Below are positions 44,029 through 52,163 of a DNA stretch of 64,000 nt, piece by piece. The position numbers and the translations under genes are program-made. The stretch is from Bacteroidia bacterium (lineage in GTDB: Bacteria > Bacteroidota > Bacteroidia > Palsa-965): positions 62,001 through 126,000 of the forward strand of contig JALONL010000011.1 of assembly GCA_025454955.1 (NCBI GenBank), given 5' to 3'. Each line of letters starts with the position of its first letter. The first letter of the stretch is position 1. The notes beneath the pieces were generated by a model, which had not been told where the DNA came from, ran no database searches, and saw only the letters and a list, made by a program, of their open reading frames with translations.

Positions 44029-44053
44029 AAGCTCCTTTCGGTGAAAGAAGCTT
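44029..44053 (-). terminator. Possible attenuator hairpin between DUF4295 and ftsY
   Basis: An 11-bp stem with one mismatch (44029-44039 with 44043-44053) and a 3-nt loop; on the minus strand it is followed by TTTTG. It could partly terminate read-through from the small ribosomal genes into ftsY. Confidence 0.4.
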
Positions 44054-44078
44054 CAATCGGTTTCGCATTGGCGCGAAA

Positions 44079-44237
44079 TTACTTTTTATCAGAAAGGAAG
44101 TCTTTGATGTGGTCGTTATGAACCACTTCTTCCTTGAAGGCATAAGCGCCGGTTTTGGCCGACTTTACCATTTTGATTACGCGGGTGAACTGTTTTCCTT
44201 CACCGGTTTTGAGGGTAGCTACAACTTTCTTAGCCAT
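44079..44237 (-). CDS. DUF4295 family protein, companion of L33
   Basis: A 52-residue basic protein, MAKKVVATLKTGEGKQFTRV... ending HIKDFLSDKK. It matches DUF4295, a Bacteroidota-specific family coded next to rpmB, rpmG and ftsY. Gene position and basic charge point to a ribosome-associated small protein, but its function is unproven. It lies 24 bp after rpmG and 74 bp before ftsY on the same strand. Confidence 0.9.
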   Translation of the reverse strand: MAKKVVATLKTGEGKQFTRVIKMVKSAKTGAYAFKEEVVHNDHIKDFLSDKK

Positions 44238-44261
44238 GACGGATGTACGTTAGCCGGTTGA

Positions 44262-44444
44262 TTACTTAATTTCTTTGTGAACAGTCATGCGCTTGAGGAT
44301 CGGGTTGTATTTCTTGATCTCAATACGCTCAGGGGTGTTCTTCTTGTTCTTCGTGGTGATGTAACGCGAAGTACTGGGAAGTCCGCTCTCCTTATGCTCG
44401 GTGCATTCGAGGATTACCTGAATGCGGTTACCTTTCTTAGCCAT
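44262..44444 (-). CDS. rpmG: 50S ribosomal protein L33
   Basis: A 60-residue protein, [20 protein letters not shown] through [20 protein letters not shown] and [12 protein letters not shown]. Only one Cys remains (Cys14), so this is the zinc-independent (C-) form of L33; the zinc-binding form has two CXXC pairs. It is a large-subunit protein near the E site. Followed by DUF4295. Its own promoter separates it from the upstream aminopeptidase gene. Confidence 0.97.
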   Translation of the reverse strand: MAKKGNRIQVILECTEHKESGLPSTSRYITTKNKKNTPERIEIKKYNPILKRMTVHKEIK

Positions 44445-44474
44445 GGTAATTTCTGCTTTTACTTAATCGGACGG

Positions 44475-44504
44475 CAAAGGTAATTATTCCTTCGGGTTTA
44501 CCAA
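44475..44504 (-). promoter_or_regulatory. Promoter of rpmG (-33 TTG, N19, -7 TACCTTTG)
   Basis: On the minus strand TTG at 44502-44504, 19-bp spacer, and TACCTTTG at 44475-44482; the rpmG ATG is 30 bp downstream. Confidence 0.75.
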
Positions 44505-44567
44505 GCGGAAAATGTATTTTTTTCTCTCTCAGGAGCTTTCTTCCGCATTTTTTTTGCCGGGCTCCGG

Positions 44568-46001
44568 TTAATGGGAGTGTCCGCCGGTGGGTTTGGGCAA
44601 ATCGGGGCGGCGGTTGAGGTAGCTTTCCACCTTCATCATGGTTTCAATTTCGGGGATGGTTTTGGGGATGGAACCGGAAAGGTTTTCGGGCGCGCCTGAG
44701 GTGATGAGAATATCGTCTTCGATGCGTATGCCGATGTTCCACCATTTCGGGTCGCAGGGCGAGCCTTCGGGAATGTAAATGCCTGGTTCAACAGTAATTA
44801 CATTTCCGGCTTCGAGGCGGCCGTACATGCCGGGGTCATGCACATCGAGCCCGAGGTAATGCGAGGTGCCGTGGAAGAAATAAAGCTGGAAGTCTTCTTC
44901 TTTGGCAATAACGCCCAGTTCGAGCAGGCGTTTCTTTATTACGGCCACGGCCGCCTTGTGGGGAGCCCTGAAATCGTTTCCGGGGCGGCAAAGTGCTATT
45001 CCGGCCTCCTGCGCTTCGAGCACAATATTGTAAATGGCCTTTTCCTCGTCCGAAAATTTACCGTCAACCGGCAGCGTGCGCGTAATATCGGCGGTGTAGC
45101 CATGATATTCGGCACCGGCATCGAGCACGATTAAATTGTTGCCGGTAAGCGGTTTGCGGTTGGTGGTGTAGTGCAGAATACAACTGTTTTCGCCACCTCC
45201 GCAAATGCTCGGATAGCCCACAGCCTCGGCCCCGCGGCGGCGAAACTCGTATTCGAGTATGGCCTGGGTTTCGTACTCGCCCATGCCCGGCTCCAGCGCC
45301 TTAATCATTTCTATGTGTGCCGCGCAGCTAATGTCTATGGCCTTACGCAGCAGCACCATTTCTTCGGGCTGCTTTACCTGCCGCAAAATGCTCATGTACT
45401 GATCTATGAGCAATTCCTCGTTGTTCTTGTTGCCTTTGGTACTGTGGCGTACATGCGCCACCAGATCATACAAATCGGCTTTATCGTACTCACTGTCGCG
45501 CACATCGGTGGGCAGCGGGTAGAAAAACACTTTGCGAAAACGCTTATAGTCTATTTTAAGCCCGGTAAACGTTGTATTGCTCAGCACACGATCCACTTTG
45601 AGCGTGCTTTTGGCACCTGCGGGCCCCAAACGGCGGCCTGTCCAGGCTTCGGCACCGGGGTTGCGATCCTGCACGAAGAGGATTTCATTGGTAAACAGCG
45701 TGTCGATGGCAATTTTCTCCTTAAACACGAGCAACACGGCATTGGGCTCGCGCAGGCCGGTGAGGTAGTAAAAGTTGGGATCGGGATGATAGTCGTAGTC
45801 CACATCATTGGCCCGGTTGCGCACCGGCGAGGCAAAAAACACGGCCACCGAACTGTCGGGCATAAGTGCCCTGAGCGCATTGCGCCGCCCGGCATGGAAC
45901 TCGGGTGTGAGCAGGTCGGTATCGTAATCGTATTTGCCGCCGTCGCCCGCCGAAAGCAGCAGCAACAGGGGGAGGCACCAGAAAGCACGGATGGAACGCA
46001 T
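44568..46001 (-). CDS. Exported M24-family Xaa-Pro aminopeptidase (aminopeptidase P)
   Basis: A 477-residue metallopeptidase that removes N-terminal residues preceding Pro. The N-terminal aminopeptidase P domain includes NRANDVDYDYHPDPNFYYLTG. The catalytic pita-bread domain shows the dinuclear metal ligands: Asp and Asp in VLDAGAEYHGYTADITRT, His in GTSHYLGLDVHD, Glu in TVEPGIYIPEG and Glu in IRIEDDILIT. Starting at 46001 gives MRSIRAFWCLPLLLLLSAGDGG, a signal-like N-terminus, so it may be periplasmic; a start at 46028 would add nine residues. It is inserted between rpmB and rpmG, which are adjacent in many relatives. Confidence 0.92.
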   Translation of the reverse strand: MRSIRAFWCLPLLLLLSAGDGGKYDYDTDLLTPEFHAGRRNALRALMPDSSVAVFFASPVRNRANDVDYDYHPDPNFYYLTGLREPNAVLLVFKEKIAIDTLFTNEILFVQDRNPGAEAWTGRRLGPAGAKSTLKVDRVLSNTTFTGLKIDYKRFRKVFFYPLPTDVRDSEYDKADLYDLVAHVRHSTKGNKNNEELLIDQYMSILRQVKQPEEMVLLRKAIDISCAAHIEMIKALEPGMGEYETQAILEYEFRRRGAEAVGYPSICGGGENSCILHYTTNRKPLTGNNLIVLDAGAEYHGYTADITRTLPVDGKFSDEEKAIYNIVLEAQEAGIALCRPGNDFRAPHKAAVAVIKKRLLELGVIAKEEDFQLYFFHGTSHYLGLDVHDPGMYGRLEAGNVITVEPGIYIPEGSPCDPKWWNIGIRIEDDILITSGAPENLSGSIPKTIPEIETMMKVESYLNRRPDLPKPTGGHSH

Positions 46002-46053
46002 GGCAAAAGCTGTAAAATGAAAAATCACCGGGCCCGAAAGACTGCCGGTGAAA

Positions 46054-46061
46054 CAAAACTA
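46054..46061 (-). promoter_or_regulatory. Promoter -7 element of the aminopeptidase P gene
   Basis: TAGTTTTG on the minus strand, 52 bp from the ATG at 46001; it lies between the rpmB terminator hairpin and the gene. Confidence 0.55.
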
Positions 46062-46063
46062 CA

Positions 46064-46093
46064 AAACGTTGCCCGCATCAGCGAACAACGTTT
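46064..46093 (-). terminator. Probable intrinsic terminator of rpmB
   Basis: AAACGTTG (46064-46071) pairs with CAACGTTT (46086-46093) over a 14-nt loop; on the minus strand TTTT follows. It is directly upstream of the aminopeptidase promoter. Confidence 0.5.
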
Positions 46094-46133
46094 GTCAGAA
46101 GGTATAAACCGGTTATTCACCGGCCGGGGGAAA

Positions 46134-46373
46134 TTACAGGCGGATAAGGCCAGCTTCCACACCACGCTTCACGGCTTCTTTGATGCCGATCTTGTTGATG
46201 GTGCGCATTCCCGAAGTGGACACTTTCAGGGTGATAAAGCGGTTTTCTTCGGGCAGGAAGAAACGCTTGGTGTGCAGGTTCGGAGTGAACGTGCGCTTGG
46301 TCTTGCGGTTAGAGTGCGACACTTTGTTTCCCACAATAGTGCGCTTACCGGTAATTTGACAAACTTTTGACAT
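46134..46373 (-). CDS. rpmB: 50S ribosomal protein L28
   Basis: A 79-residue protein: [20 protein letters not shown], then [20 protein letters not shown] and the conserved [17 protein letters not shown]. It lacks the zinc-binding CXXC pairs, so it is the C- form. It belongs near the L33/DUF4295/FtsY group but is separated from it here by the M24 peptidase. A near-consensus -7 box (GATATTTG on the minus strand, 46406-46413) lies 32 bp upstream. Confidence 0.97.
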   Translation of the reverse strand: MSKVCQITGKRTIVGNKVSHSNRKTKRTFTPNLHTKRFFLPEENRFITLKVSTSGMRTINKIGIKEAVKRGVEAGLIRL

Positions 46374-46523
46374 GACTCAATGCTTTATTTTCCGAAAACG
46401 GAGTGCAAATATCGGATAATTTTTGAGTGTGGCAAACTGGAATCAAGTTTTTTGCCCGTTTTTTTGACTTTACACCTGAAAAAGCGGTTCCTGTTTCCCT
46501 GAAAGCCATTCCCGACAAGGGTT

Positions 46524-47639
46524 TTACTCATTTCCAAATTCACTCAAACCCGAAAGTTGCTCAAACAACTGGTTCAGTTTTCGGGCAAGTACCTCTTTGG
46601 GCAGGAGTTTTGTTTCAAAATCGGCAATAAGTGCGGGTGAAGGATTGCGGGCCAGCGAATATTCCACCACCTCCGAATCCTTGCCTTTGCAAAGCAAAAT
46701 ACCGATGCTGGGTTTTTCGTGCGGACGTTTCACATCGCGGTCAAGTGCTTCGAGGTAAAAGTTGAGTTTTCCGAGAAATTCAGGCTCAAATTCCTGAATT
46801 TTCAGTTCAAAAAGCACCAGACATTGCAAATCGCGGTGATAAAACAGCAAATCGGTATAGTAATCCCTGTTCCCTACCTGCATCCTGAACTGGCTGCCCA
46901 TATAGGTAAATCCTTTCCCGATTTCGAGAATAAATTTCTGGAGATTTTTCACCAAAGCCTTTTCAAGATCCTTTTCGGTATGCCCTTCGGGCAAATCGAG
47001 AAACTCAAAGATGTAAGGATCTTTAAACAGGTTATGGGGCAATTGCGATACCACCGGCGATATTTTCTGGTTGGCGAGGATAGTTCGTTCGAATGTGGCA
47101 GAATTTAGCTGCCGCTCCAACTCCCTTTTCGATAGTTTCTCCCTGATACACTGATGGATATAAAACATTTTCTCCTCGGCCGAACGGGTTTTGGACAAAA
47201 TCAGCAGATGATGTGTCCAGCTAATTTGTGAAACCAGGGTGGGAATAAATTTCATGACCTTTTCATCGGGTGTTTCTAATTGTGTCACCAGTGGTGACAC
47301 AATTTCAACGATCTCATTATTAGGCATTTGTAATTGTGTCACCAGTGGTGACACAAATTCGGGATCGGTATAAGTTTCGTAAAATTGTTTCATGCGGTAC
47401 AGCCCCCGGCGGTTGAATCCTTTTAAGCCGGGATAACGGTTTTCGAGGTAACCGGCAAGGTCATCAACGGTGCTTTCGCCCCAAAGGCCCCCGCTTACTT
47501 TGGTGGCTACAATTTTGCCCACTTTAAAGTAGAGCATTACCAATTCTTCGTTCACTTTCCGGTAAGTGCGGTCTTTTGCCTCTTCAATGAGTTGCAGAAT
47601 TTCGCTGAATTCGTCCTGATGTTTCTTTATTGCTTCCAT
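46524..47639 (-). CDS. DUF1016/YhcG-family PD-(D/E)XK nuclease-like protein with internal repeats
   Basis: A 371-residue protein. The N-terminal DUF1016 helical domain (about 10-90, AYLENRYPG region and GFNRRGLYRMKQFYETY) is followed by an 18-residue tandem repeat: VSPLVTQLQMPNNEIVEI at 96-113, VSPLVTQLETPDEKVMKF at 114-131, then degenerate IPTLVSQIS. Then comes ISWTHHLLILSK and the C-terminal PD-(D/E)XK nuclease domain with NRDYYTDLLFYH and CLVLFELKIQ. YhcG proteins are predicted nucleases, often linked to restriction-modification systems or defence islands, but here the gene stands alone. The repeats are unusual for the family and hold near-perfect palindromes in DNA. Confidence 0.88.
   Translation of the reverse strand: MEAIKKHQDEFSEILQLIEEAKDRTYRKVNEELVMLYFKVGKIVATKVSGGLWGESTVDDLAGYLENRYPGLKGFNRRGLYRMKQFYETYTDPEFVSPLVTQLQMPNNEIVEIVSPLVTQLETPDEKVMKFIPTLVSQISWTHHLLILSKTRSAEEKMFYIHQCIREKLSKRELERQLNSATFERTILANQKISPVVSQLPHNLFKDPYIFEFLDLPEGHTEKDLEKALVKNLQKFILEIGKGFTYMGSQFRMQVGNRDYYTDLLFYHRDLQCLVLFELKIQEFEPEFLGKLNFYLEALDRDVKRPHEKPSIGILLCKGKDSEVVEYSLARNPSPALIADFETKLLPKEVLARKLNQLFEQLSGLSEFGNE
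47224..47358 (-). repeat. 54-bp in-frame tandem repeat with 27-bp palindromes inside the DUF1016 gene
   Basis: AATTGTGTCACC (47278-47289) and GGTGACACAATT (47293-47304) form a perfect 12-bp inverted repeat around AGT. A second copy lies exactly 54 bp away (47332-47343 and 47347-47358, one mismatch near the outer edge). A degenerate third copy begins near 47224. The 54-bp period equals 18 codons, so copies keep the reading frame. Confidence 0.85.
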
Positions 47640-47721
47640 ATTTTATATACCCAGGGGATAAATATTTATGACTGACACTAAATAGTATCAATCAGACATT
47701 CGCAATATAATATGGAAAGGG

Positions 47722-49350
47722 TTAAAACTGCAAATAAATAGGCAGCAGTTGCTCCGCCTGTTTCATCTGAATTACCATCCAGATAAAACCAATGAGCAAC
47801 AGCACCCGGCCGTAGGCCGGCCAGCGGCCAAGTATAAGCTGCACCTTCTCCTCCACCCGTTCGGGCACAAAGTGCAGCACAAAACCGATGAGCATAATCA
47901 CCATTACCGGCCAGTAACCGGAAATGGTGGCGAAGAAAGTTTCGGGGGCAAAATTTTGCGTGATCTGGGTTATTACAGCCGAGGCCTGTGCAAAATCTTC
48001 GCAGGCAAAAAATATCCAGGCGAAGCACACAATGTGAAACGTAAGCAGTACGCCAAAGAAGCGGCGCAGCGGGTGATTGCTTACCGGTAAAATTTTAAGC
48101 CGCAGCTTGTCAAACGCCAGCGCAATGCCGTGGAGGAAACCCCAAAAAAGGAAGTTCCACGAGGCGCCGTGCCAGAGGCCGCCAATGAGCATGGTAAGAA
48201 GCTGGTTGAGGCTGGCAGCAAAACTCTCGCGCTTGCGGGTAATGAGTGCGGGTACCACCAGCAATGCCAGTACGCAAAGCAGCACCACCAGCGGCCACGT
48301 ATTCTGCTTTTGCACAAACTCCACGCCGGCCCACACAGCGGCACCGCCAAAGAAGAGTATGCCGGTAATCCACGCGCCGATTACCACCTTGCGGTTGCCG
48401 CCCAGCGGTATATACAAATAATCGCGCAGCCAGGCCGAGAGCGAAATGTGCCAGCGTCGCCAGAACTCGGTAATGTTTGCCGACTGATAGGGCGAACGGA
48501 AATTGGCCGGAATCTTAAAACCCATCCACCGCGCCATACCAATGGCCATATCCGAATAGCCCGAAAAATCGCAGTAAATGCGCAGGGCGTAGCAATACAC
48601 GCCCAGCAGACATTCCACACCGCTGTGCTTTGATGGGTCGTCGAAAATGTACTGGCCGTAATTGAGCCAGATAAAATCGGAAATGACCACCTTGCGGAAA
48701 AGGCCGCTGAGTATGAGGTAAAGCCCTGCGCCCACGTCTTCCTGCGTAACGCGGATGTCCTGCCGGATTTGCGGAATGAAATCGGCGGCACGCACAATGG
48801 GGCCCATCATGAGTTTCGGGAAAAACGAAAGGAAGAAGCAGTAATCCCAGAAACTGCTCACCGGCTTGAAATGCCCGCGATACACGTCTATTGTATAACT
48901 CAGGTTTTCGAAGGTGTAAAACGAAATGCCCACCGGCAGCGCAATCTTCAACGGATCGATATGGCCTGTGCCTATTTCATTGACTATTTCAATAAAGAAA
49001 TTGGTGTACTTGAAATAAAACAACAGGCCCAGGTTGGTGAGAATACTGAATACCAGCAGGGCGTTTTTGCGCAGCTTTGTTCTGGCATTCCATATTGCGT
49101 TGGAAAGATTGAAATCAAACACCGCCGCAATAAGAATAAAGCCCACATACCAGCCACAGGCCTTGTAAAAGAAGTACAGCGAAAACACCGTAAACACAAT
49201 AACCCGCGTGAGTTTGTGTTTATGGATGAGCAGGTAGAAGAGCAGGAAAATGGTGAAGAAGTAGAAAAAGAATCCGCTGTTGAACATGAGCGGATGTTCT
49301 TTATCGTACACGAGCTGCTGGAGCAGTTTGTTGAAATCAATATCAAACAT
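47722..49350 (-). CDS. MBOAT-family O-acyltransferase (second system)
   Basis: A 542-residue membrane protein with about 12-13 hydrophobic segments. Hallmarks: LLFYFKYTNFFIEIV, LPVGISFYTFENLSYTIDVY, FDFSGYSDMAIG-type CDFSGYSDMAIGMARW, WRRWHISLSAWLRDYLYIPL (His301) and GGLWHGASWNFLFWG (His394). Between GGNR (317-320) and the catalytic WHGASW it carries about 70 residues with two extra helices, against about 22 in the other MBOAT protein of this window. It is the last gene after two SGNH proteins (2 bp gap). Expected to pass acyl groups to a periplasmic acceptor system. Confidence 0.92.
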   Translation of the reverse strand: MFDIDFNKLLQQLVYDKEHPLMFNSGFFFYFFTIFLLFYLLIHKHKLTRVIVFTVFSLYFFYKACGWYVGFILIAAVFDFNLSNAIWNARTKLRKNALLVFSILTNLGLLFYFKYTNFFIEIVNEIGTGHIDPLKIALPVGISFYTFENLSYTIDVYRGHFKPVSSFWDYCFFLSFFPKLMMGPIVRAADFIPQIRQDIRVTQEDVGAGLYLILSGLFRKVVISDFIWLNYGQYIFDDPSKHSGVECLLGVYCYALRIYCDFSGYSDMAIGMARWMGFKIPANFRSPYQSANITEFWRRWHISLSAWLRDYLYIPLGGNRKVVIGAWITGILFFGGAAVWAGVEFVQKQNTWPLVVLLCVLALLVVPALITRKRESFAASLNQLLTMLIGGLWHGASWNFLFWGFLHGIALAFDKLRLKILPVSNHPLRRFFGVLLTFHIVCFAWIFFACEDFAQASAVITQITQNFAPETFFATISGYWPVMVIMLIGFVLHFVPERVEEKVQLILGRWPAYGRVLLLIGFIWMVIQMKQAEQLLPIYLQF

Positions 49351-49352
49351 GC

Positions 49353-50642
49353 TTATTGGCCGTGAACGCGAACTACGTATTTATCATACCCGGCCATGAG
49401 TGCGATGTAGAACAATTCGCCCTGCAACTGATAGCCTTTTTTGTTGAGGTGGAGCCTGTCTTTATGCGCCATTCCGGCCACATACCATTTGCTCATGGAG
49501 CCGTAACCGCCCATTACGCCGTAAAAATCCCAGCAGGCCACCTGGTTCGAGTCGCTCCAGTTCATGAGTGTCTGGCGGGCGTTGCCCATGTCGGCATTTT
49601 TTACGAATCCTTTGCGGGTGCGGCGGAATGAATCGCCGGGCGTGGTGGTGATAACGGCGGTTTGCGGGGCCACCTGTTTAAGACGCTGCATAAACTGGCC
49701 GATGTTTTTGCGGTATGCCTCGCTGCTGTAGCTGGTGGAGAAACCTTCGTTGGTGCCTAGCGAAACAATGACCAGATCGGGGTTGATTACGGCAAGCTGG
49801 TCGAAAAAATATTCGGCGGTGTTGTAGTGGCGGTATTCGGCACCGTTTACGCCCACCATATTGTACATTACGCCGGGGCTGCCGTTTTCGAGTATCATGC
49901 CGAATATTTGCAGGCGGCGGGCCGAAGTGTCGGCGGGAATGCAGTCGATCACAATTTCGTTGCGCAGGCTGTCGAAGGTAAATACTGTGGCGAAGGGCAT
50001 TTTTTCGGGCTGGCGGGTGCCAATGCGGCAGTTGAACTCGTCGCACACGGCCACATCGAAACTTCCCGGCCCGGCGCTGTGCAGTACCGTAATTTTATTG
50101 AATGCGTAATTGAGGTTGCCGTGCGGACTTACTTTGAGTCCGAACGACGACAAGGTATCGAGTGTTTCGATGGTAAAGCCGCAGAGGCCGATGGGCAGGT
50201 TGGGTTCGGGCTTTAACATGCGGCGCGAGTTCCAGTTGCCGGTGGCTGTGGTTTTGTAGCTCCACGGCTCGTTCGACTTTGCCACGCGGTAGGGGAAAAC
50301 TAATCCGCGCCCGGCATTGCCAAACTCGGTTTGAATATTGTGGCGCACGGTGCCGGAGAAAAAATCGGCCTGTATGTGCGAATCGCCGATGTGCAGGATG
50401 CTTACGGTTTTGCGTTTGCCCTGTTTGAGTTCCCAGAGTTTTTCGTAAAACCCGGCCAGCGCGGCACTGTCGTTGCGAATTACGTTCAGGTCGCGGCGCA
50501 GAAAGGGATAGGCGGCCAGCATCTGGTCGATAGACTGCCCCGCGGGCGGGTTTTGCGCCGGGGCATCGCTGCATGAGGTGAAAATCCACATCAGCAGCAT
50601 TGCCGCAGGGCTATATTTTCTGAGCCGACTGATGATAGACAT
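49353..50642 (-). CDS. SGNH/GDSL-family lipoprotein of the MBOAT operon
   Basis: A 429-residue lipoprotein: signal MSIISRLRKYSPAAMLLMWI then lipobox FTSC (Cys24). The SGNH hydrolase/acyltransferase blocks are all present: LHIGDSHIQADFFSG (Ser88), LVIVSLGTNEGFST (block III), and DRLHLNKKGYQLQGE (Asp395, His398). It should be the periplasmic/outer-membrane acyl-transfer or deacylase enzyme served by MBOAT. The start at 50642 is chosen because it supplies the basic n-region of the signal peptide; it overlaps the upstream gene by 32 bp. A start at 50600 would remove that overlap but lack the positive charges. Confidence 0.85.
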   Translation of the reverse strand: MSIISRLRKYSPAAMLLMWIFTSCSDAPAQNPPAGQSIDQMLAAYPFLRRDLNVIRNDSAALAGFYEKLWELKQGKRKTVSILHIGDSHIQADFFSGTVRHNIQTEFGNAGRGLVFPYRVAKSNEPWSYKTTATGNWNSRRMLKPEPNLPIGLCGFTIETLDTLSSFGLKVSPHGNLNYAFNKITVLHSAGPGSFDVAVCDEFNCRIGTRQPEKMPFATVFTFDSLRNEIVIDCIPADTSARRLQIFGMILENGSPGVMYNMVGVNGAEYRHYNTAEYFFDQLAVINPDLVIVSLGTNEGFSTSYSSEAYRKNIGQFMQRLKQVAPQTAVITTTPGDSFRRTRKGFVKNADMGNARQTLMNWSDSNQVACWDFYGVMGGYGSMSKWYVAGMAHKDRLHLNKKGYQLQGELFYIALMAGYDKYVVRVHGQ

Positions 50643-52029
50643 TGTACTCGCGCATGAGTTCGTGAAACAATAAATCGGCCACACGCCGGGCACCGCGGTG
50701 GTTGAAGTGCGTGTAATCCTTGTTGGCGTAAACGGTATCGCCTTTTACCCATTGCACCATGCTGCCGGTTCCGCCCATGGCATCAAACAGGCTCCAGAAT
50801 GCGCAGCCGGTGTTTTGTGCCATTTGCCGCTGTGCCTGAAGCAGAATGGGAATGGCCGGATCGGTGGTATAACCATCGGGGCCGCGCCAGCCTTTGTCGG
50901 CGGCACCAATAATGAGGAAACTGGCGTTGGGGAAAGCCTTGCGGAAATTGTTGATTACGTTGGTCATTCCTGCCGAATACCAGTCGTAGCTTTTCTGTCT
51001 GCTGCTTACCACGTTTACGCCAAAGTGCAGAATAATGAGGTCGTAATTAAGCTGCTCGTCGAGGCCGCGAAGCACATCAACCGGCCAGGTGGCCAGGGGC
51101 AAACCGCTGTTTCCGCGCATGGCAAAATTATCGACAAACACGCCAGTGTCGCTGTCCATGCTGAAACCATATACATACTGCGGACTGCCTGCCGCAAAGC
51201 TGGCTTTTATTTTTTTCACGGGCTGGCTGGCCAGTGTGAGAGTGTTTACGGTTTGGTTGCCTTCCATGCGGTAGTTGCGGCCGTTGCAGCTTACCACAGC
51301 GCCTTCGCCTTTGCCGTAAAACATGCGTACCTGAGGGAAACGGTCGAGGCGCGGACGATTTACGGCGGTGTAGCTTACCCAGCTTCCGCCCACAGCCTGC
51401 GCCAGTGTGTCGCTTTCGGCCACTGTGCCGCCCGTGGCGGGTTGAAAGGTGTGGCCGGTAAGTCCGGGGCCGCAGTTTTTGCAACCGGCCGGTGTGGTGA
51501 GAAAATGATCGGTCCAGTTGGTGGAATAGCTGTGAATAATGGTTTGGCGGAAACCAGCCACGATTGAAGTTACGGGCATAAAGCCCACGCCTTCGCCGCC
51601 AAACGTGTCCTGCAGGCATTTGCGCAAATCCTGCGTTACCAGATCGCCTTCCACCATCGAATCGCCGAAATAGGCCACACGCACGGCTTTCTTTTTACCG
51701 GCCCGCAATTGATCGAGTGCCAGGTAAAAACGGATGAGCCCGCCCAGCGTGTCGGAACCGTATTCGGAAATAGCCGTTTTGTCCTTTGCAGTTTCGAGTT
51801 TAACTCCGCGCGAGGCCAGAAAAACCGAATCGAGCAGCGGCCCGGTAACAGGAGCCTTCTCGACCCGGCCCGATGCAGCCACGTCGTAAATGGTATTCAC
51901 AGGCTTTGCCGTAAAACCGCCAATACTGAAACTGGTATTGGTTACCGACAAAAGCGTAAACACCACCACCGCTGCCAGCAGAAGGAAAAAAGGCTCTGAA
52001 ATTTTATCAGACTGATCGGGCTTGCTCAT
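50611..52029 (-). CDS. Membrane-anchored SGNH/GDSL-family protein of the MBOAT operon
   Basis: A 472-residue protein with one N-terminal transmembrane helix (about 13-30) and a periplasmic SGNH domain: VRVAYFGDSMVEGD (Ser124), LIILHFGVNVVSS (block III) and DYTHFNHRGARRV (Asp438, His441). Between blocks I and III is a roughly 150-residue beta-rich insertion. It is a distant paralogue of the downstream lipoprotein SGNH; a two-SGNH plus MBOAT set suggests two acylation steps or acceptor sites on one glycan. Start at 52029 chosen because the promoter -7 box is 8 bp upstream. Confidence 0.83.
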   Translation of the reverse strand: MSKPDQSDKISEPFFLLLAAVVVFTLLSVTNTSFSIGGFTAKPVNTIYDVAASGRVEKAPVTGPLLDSVFLASRGVKLETAKDKTAISEYGSDTLGGLIRFYLALDQLRAGKKKAVRVAYFGDSMVEGDLVTQDLRKCLQDTFGGEGVGFMPVTSIVAGFRQTIIHSYSTNWTDHFLTTPAGCKNCGPGLTGHTFQPATGGTVAESDTLAQAVGGSWVSYTAVNRPRLDRFPQVRMFYGKGEGAVVSCNGRNYRMEGNQTVNTLTLASQPVKKIKASFAAGSPQYVYGFSMDSDTGVFVDNFAMRGNSGLPLATWPVDVLRGLDEQLNYDLIILHFGVNVVSSRQKSYDWYSAGMTNVINNFRKAFPNASFLIIGAADKGWRGPDGYTTDPAIPILLQAQRQMAQNTGCAFWSLFDAMGGTGSMVQWVKGDTVYANKDYTHFNHRGARRVADLLFHELMREYNVYHQSAQKI

Positions 52030-52037
52030 TTTGCTGG

Positions 52038-52045
52038 CAAAGGTA
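52038..52045 (-). promoter_or_regulatory. Promoter -7 element of the second MBOAT operon, next to the start codon
   Basis: TACCTTTG on the minus strand with only 8 bp to the ATG at 52029; the transcript is probably leaderless or nearly so. Confidence 0.6.
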
Positions 52046-52105
52046 AACAATAGCCGTTGCCCCGAGACACGGAAATACAGGTGTTTATATTTATTGAATA
52101 AATGC

Positions 52106-52139
52106 AAAAGCCGCTCTGCTGTGAAGCAAAACGGCTTTT
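52106..52139 (-). terminator. Terminator of the DUF6069 gene
   Basis: AAAAGCCG (52106-52113) pairs with CGGCTTTT (52132-52139), with further inner pairing; T-rich sequence follows on the minus strand. Confidence 0.6.
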
Positions 52140-52163
52140 ATCCTTCAACCATCACTCAATTTA

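Noticed and set aside
45171..46370. 399-residue forward ORF across the aminopeptidase P and L28 genes
   Set aside because: It crosses two well-supported genes on the other strand; its sequence is low in family-like motifs.
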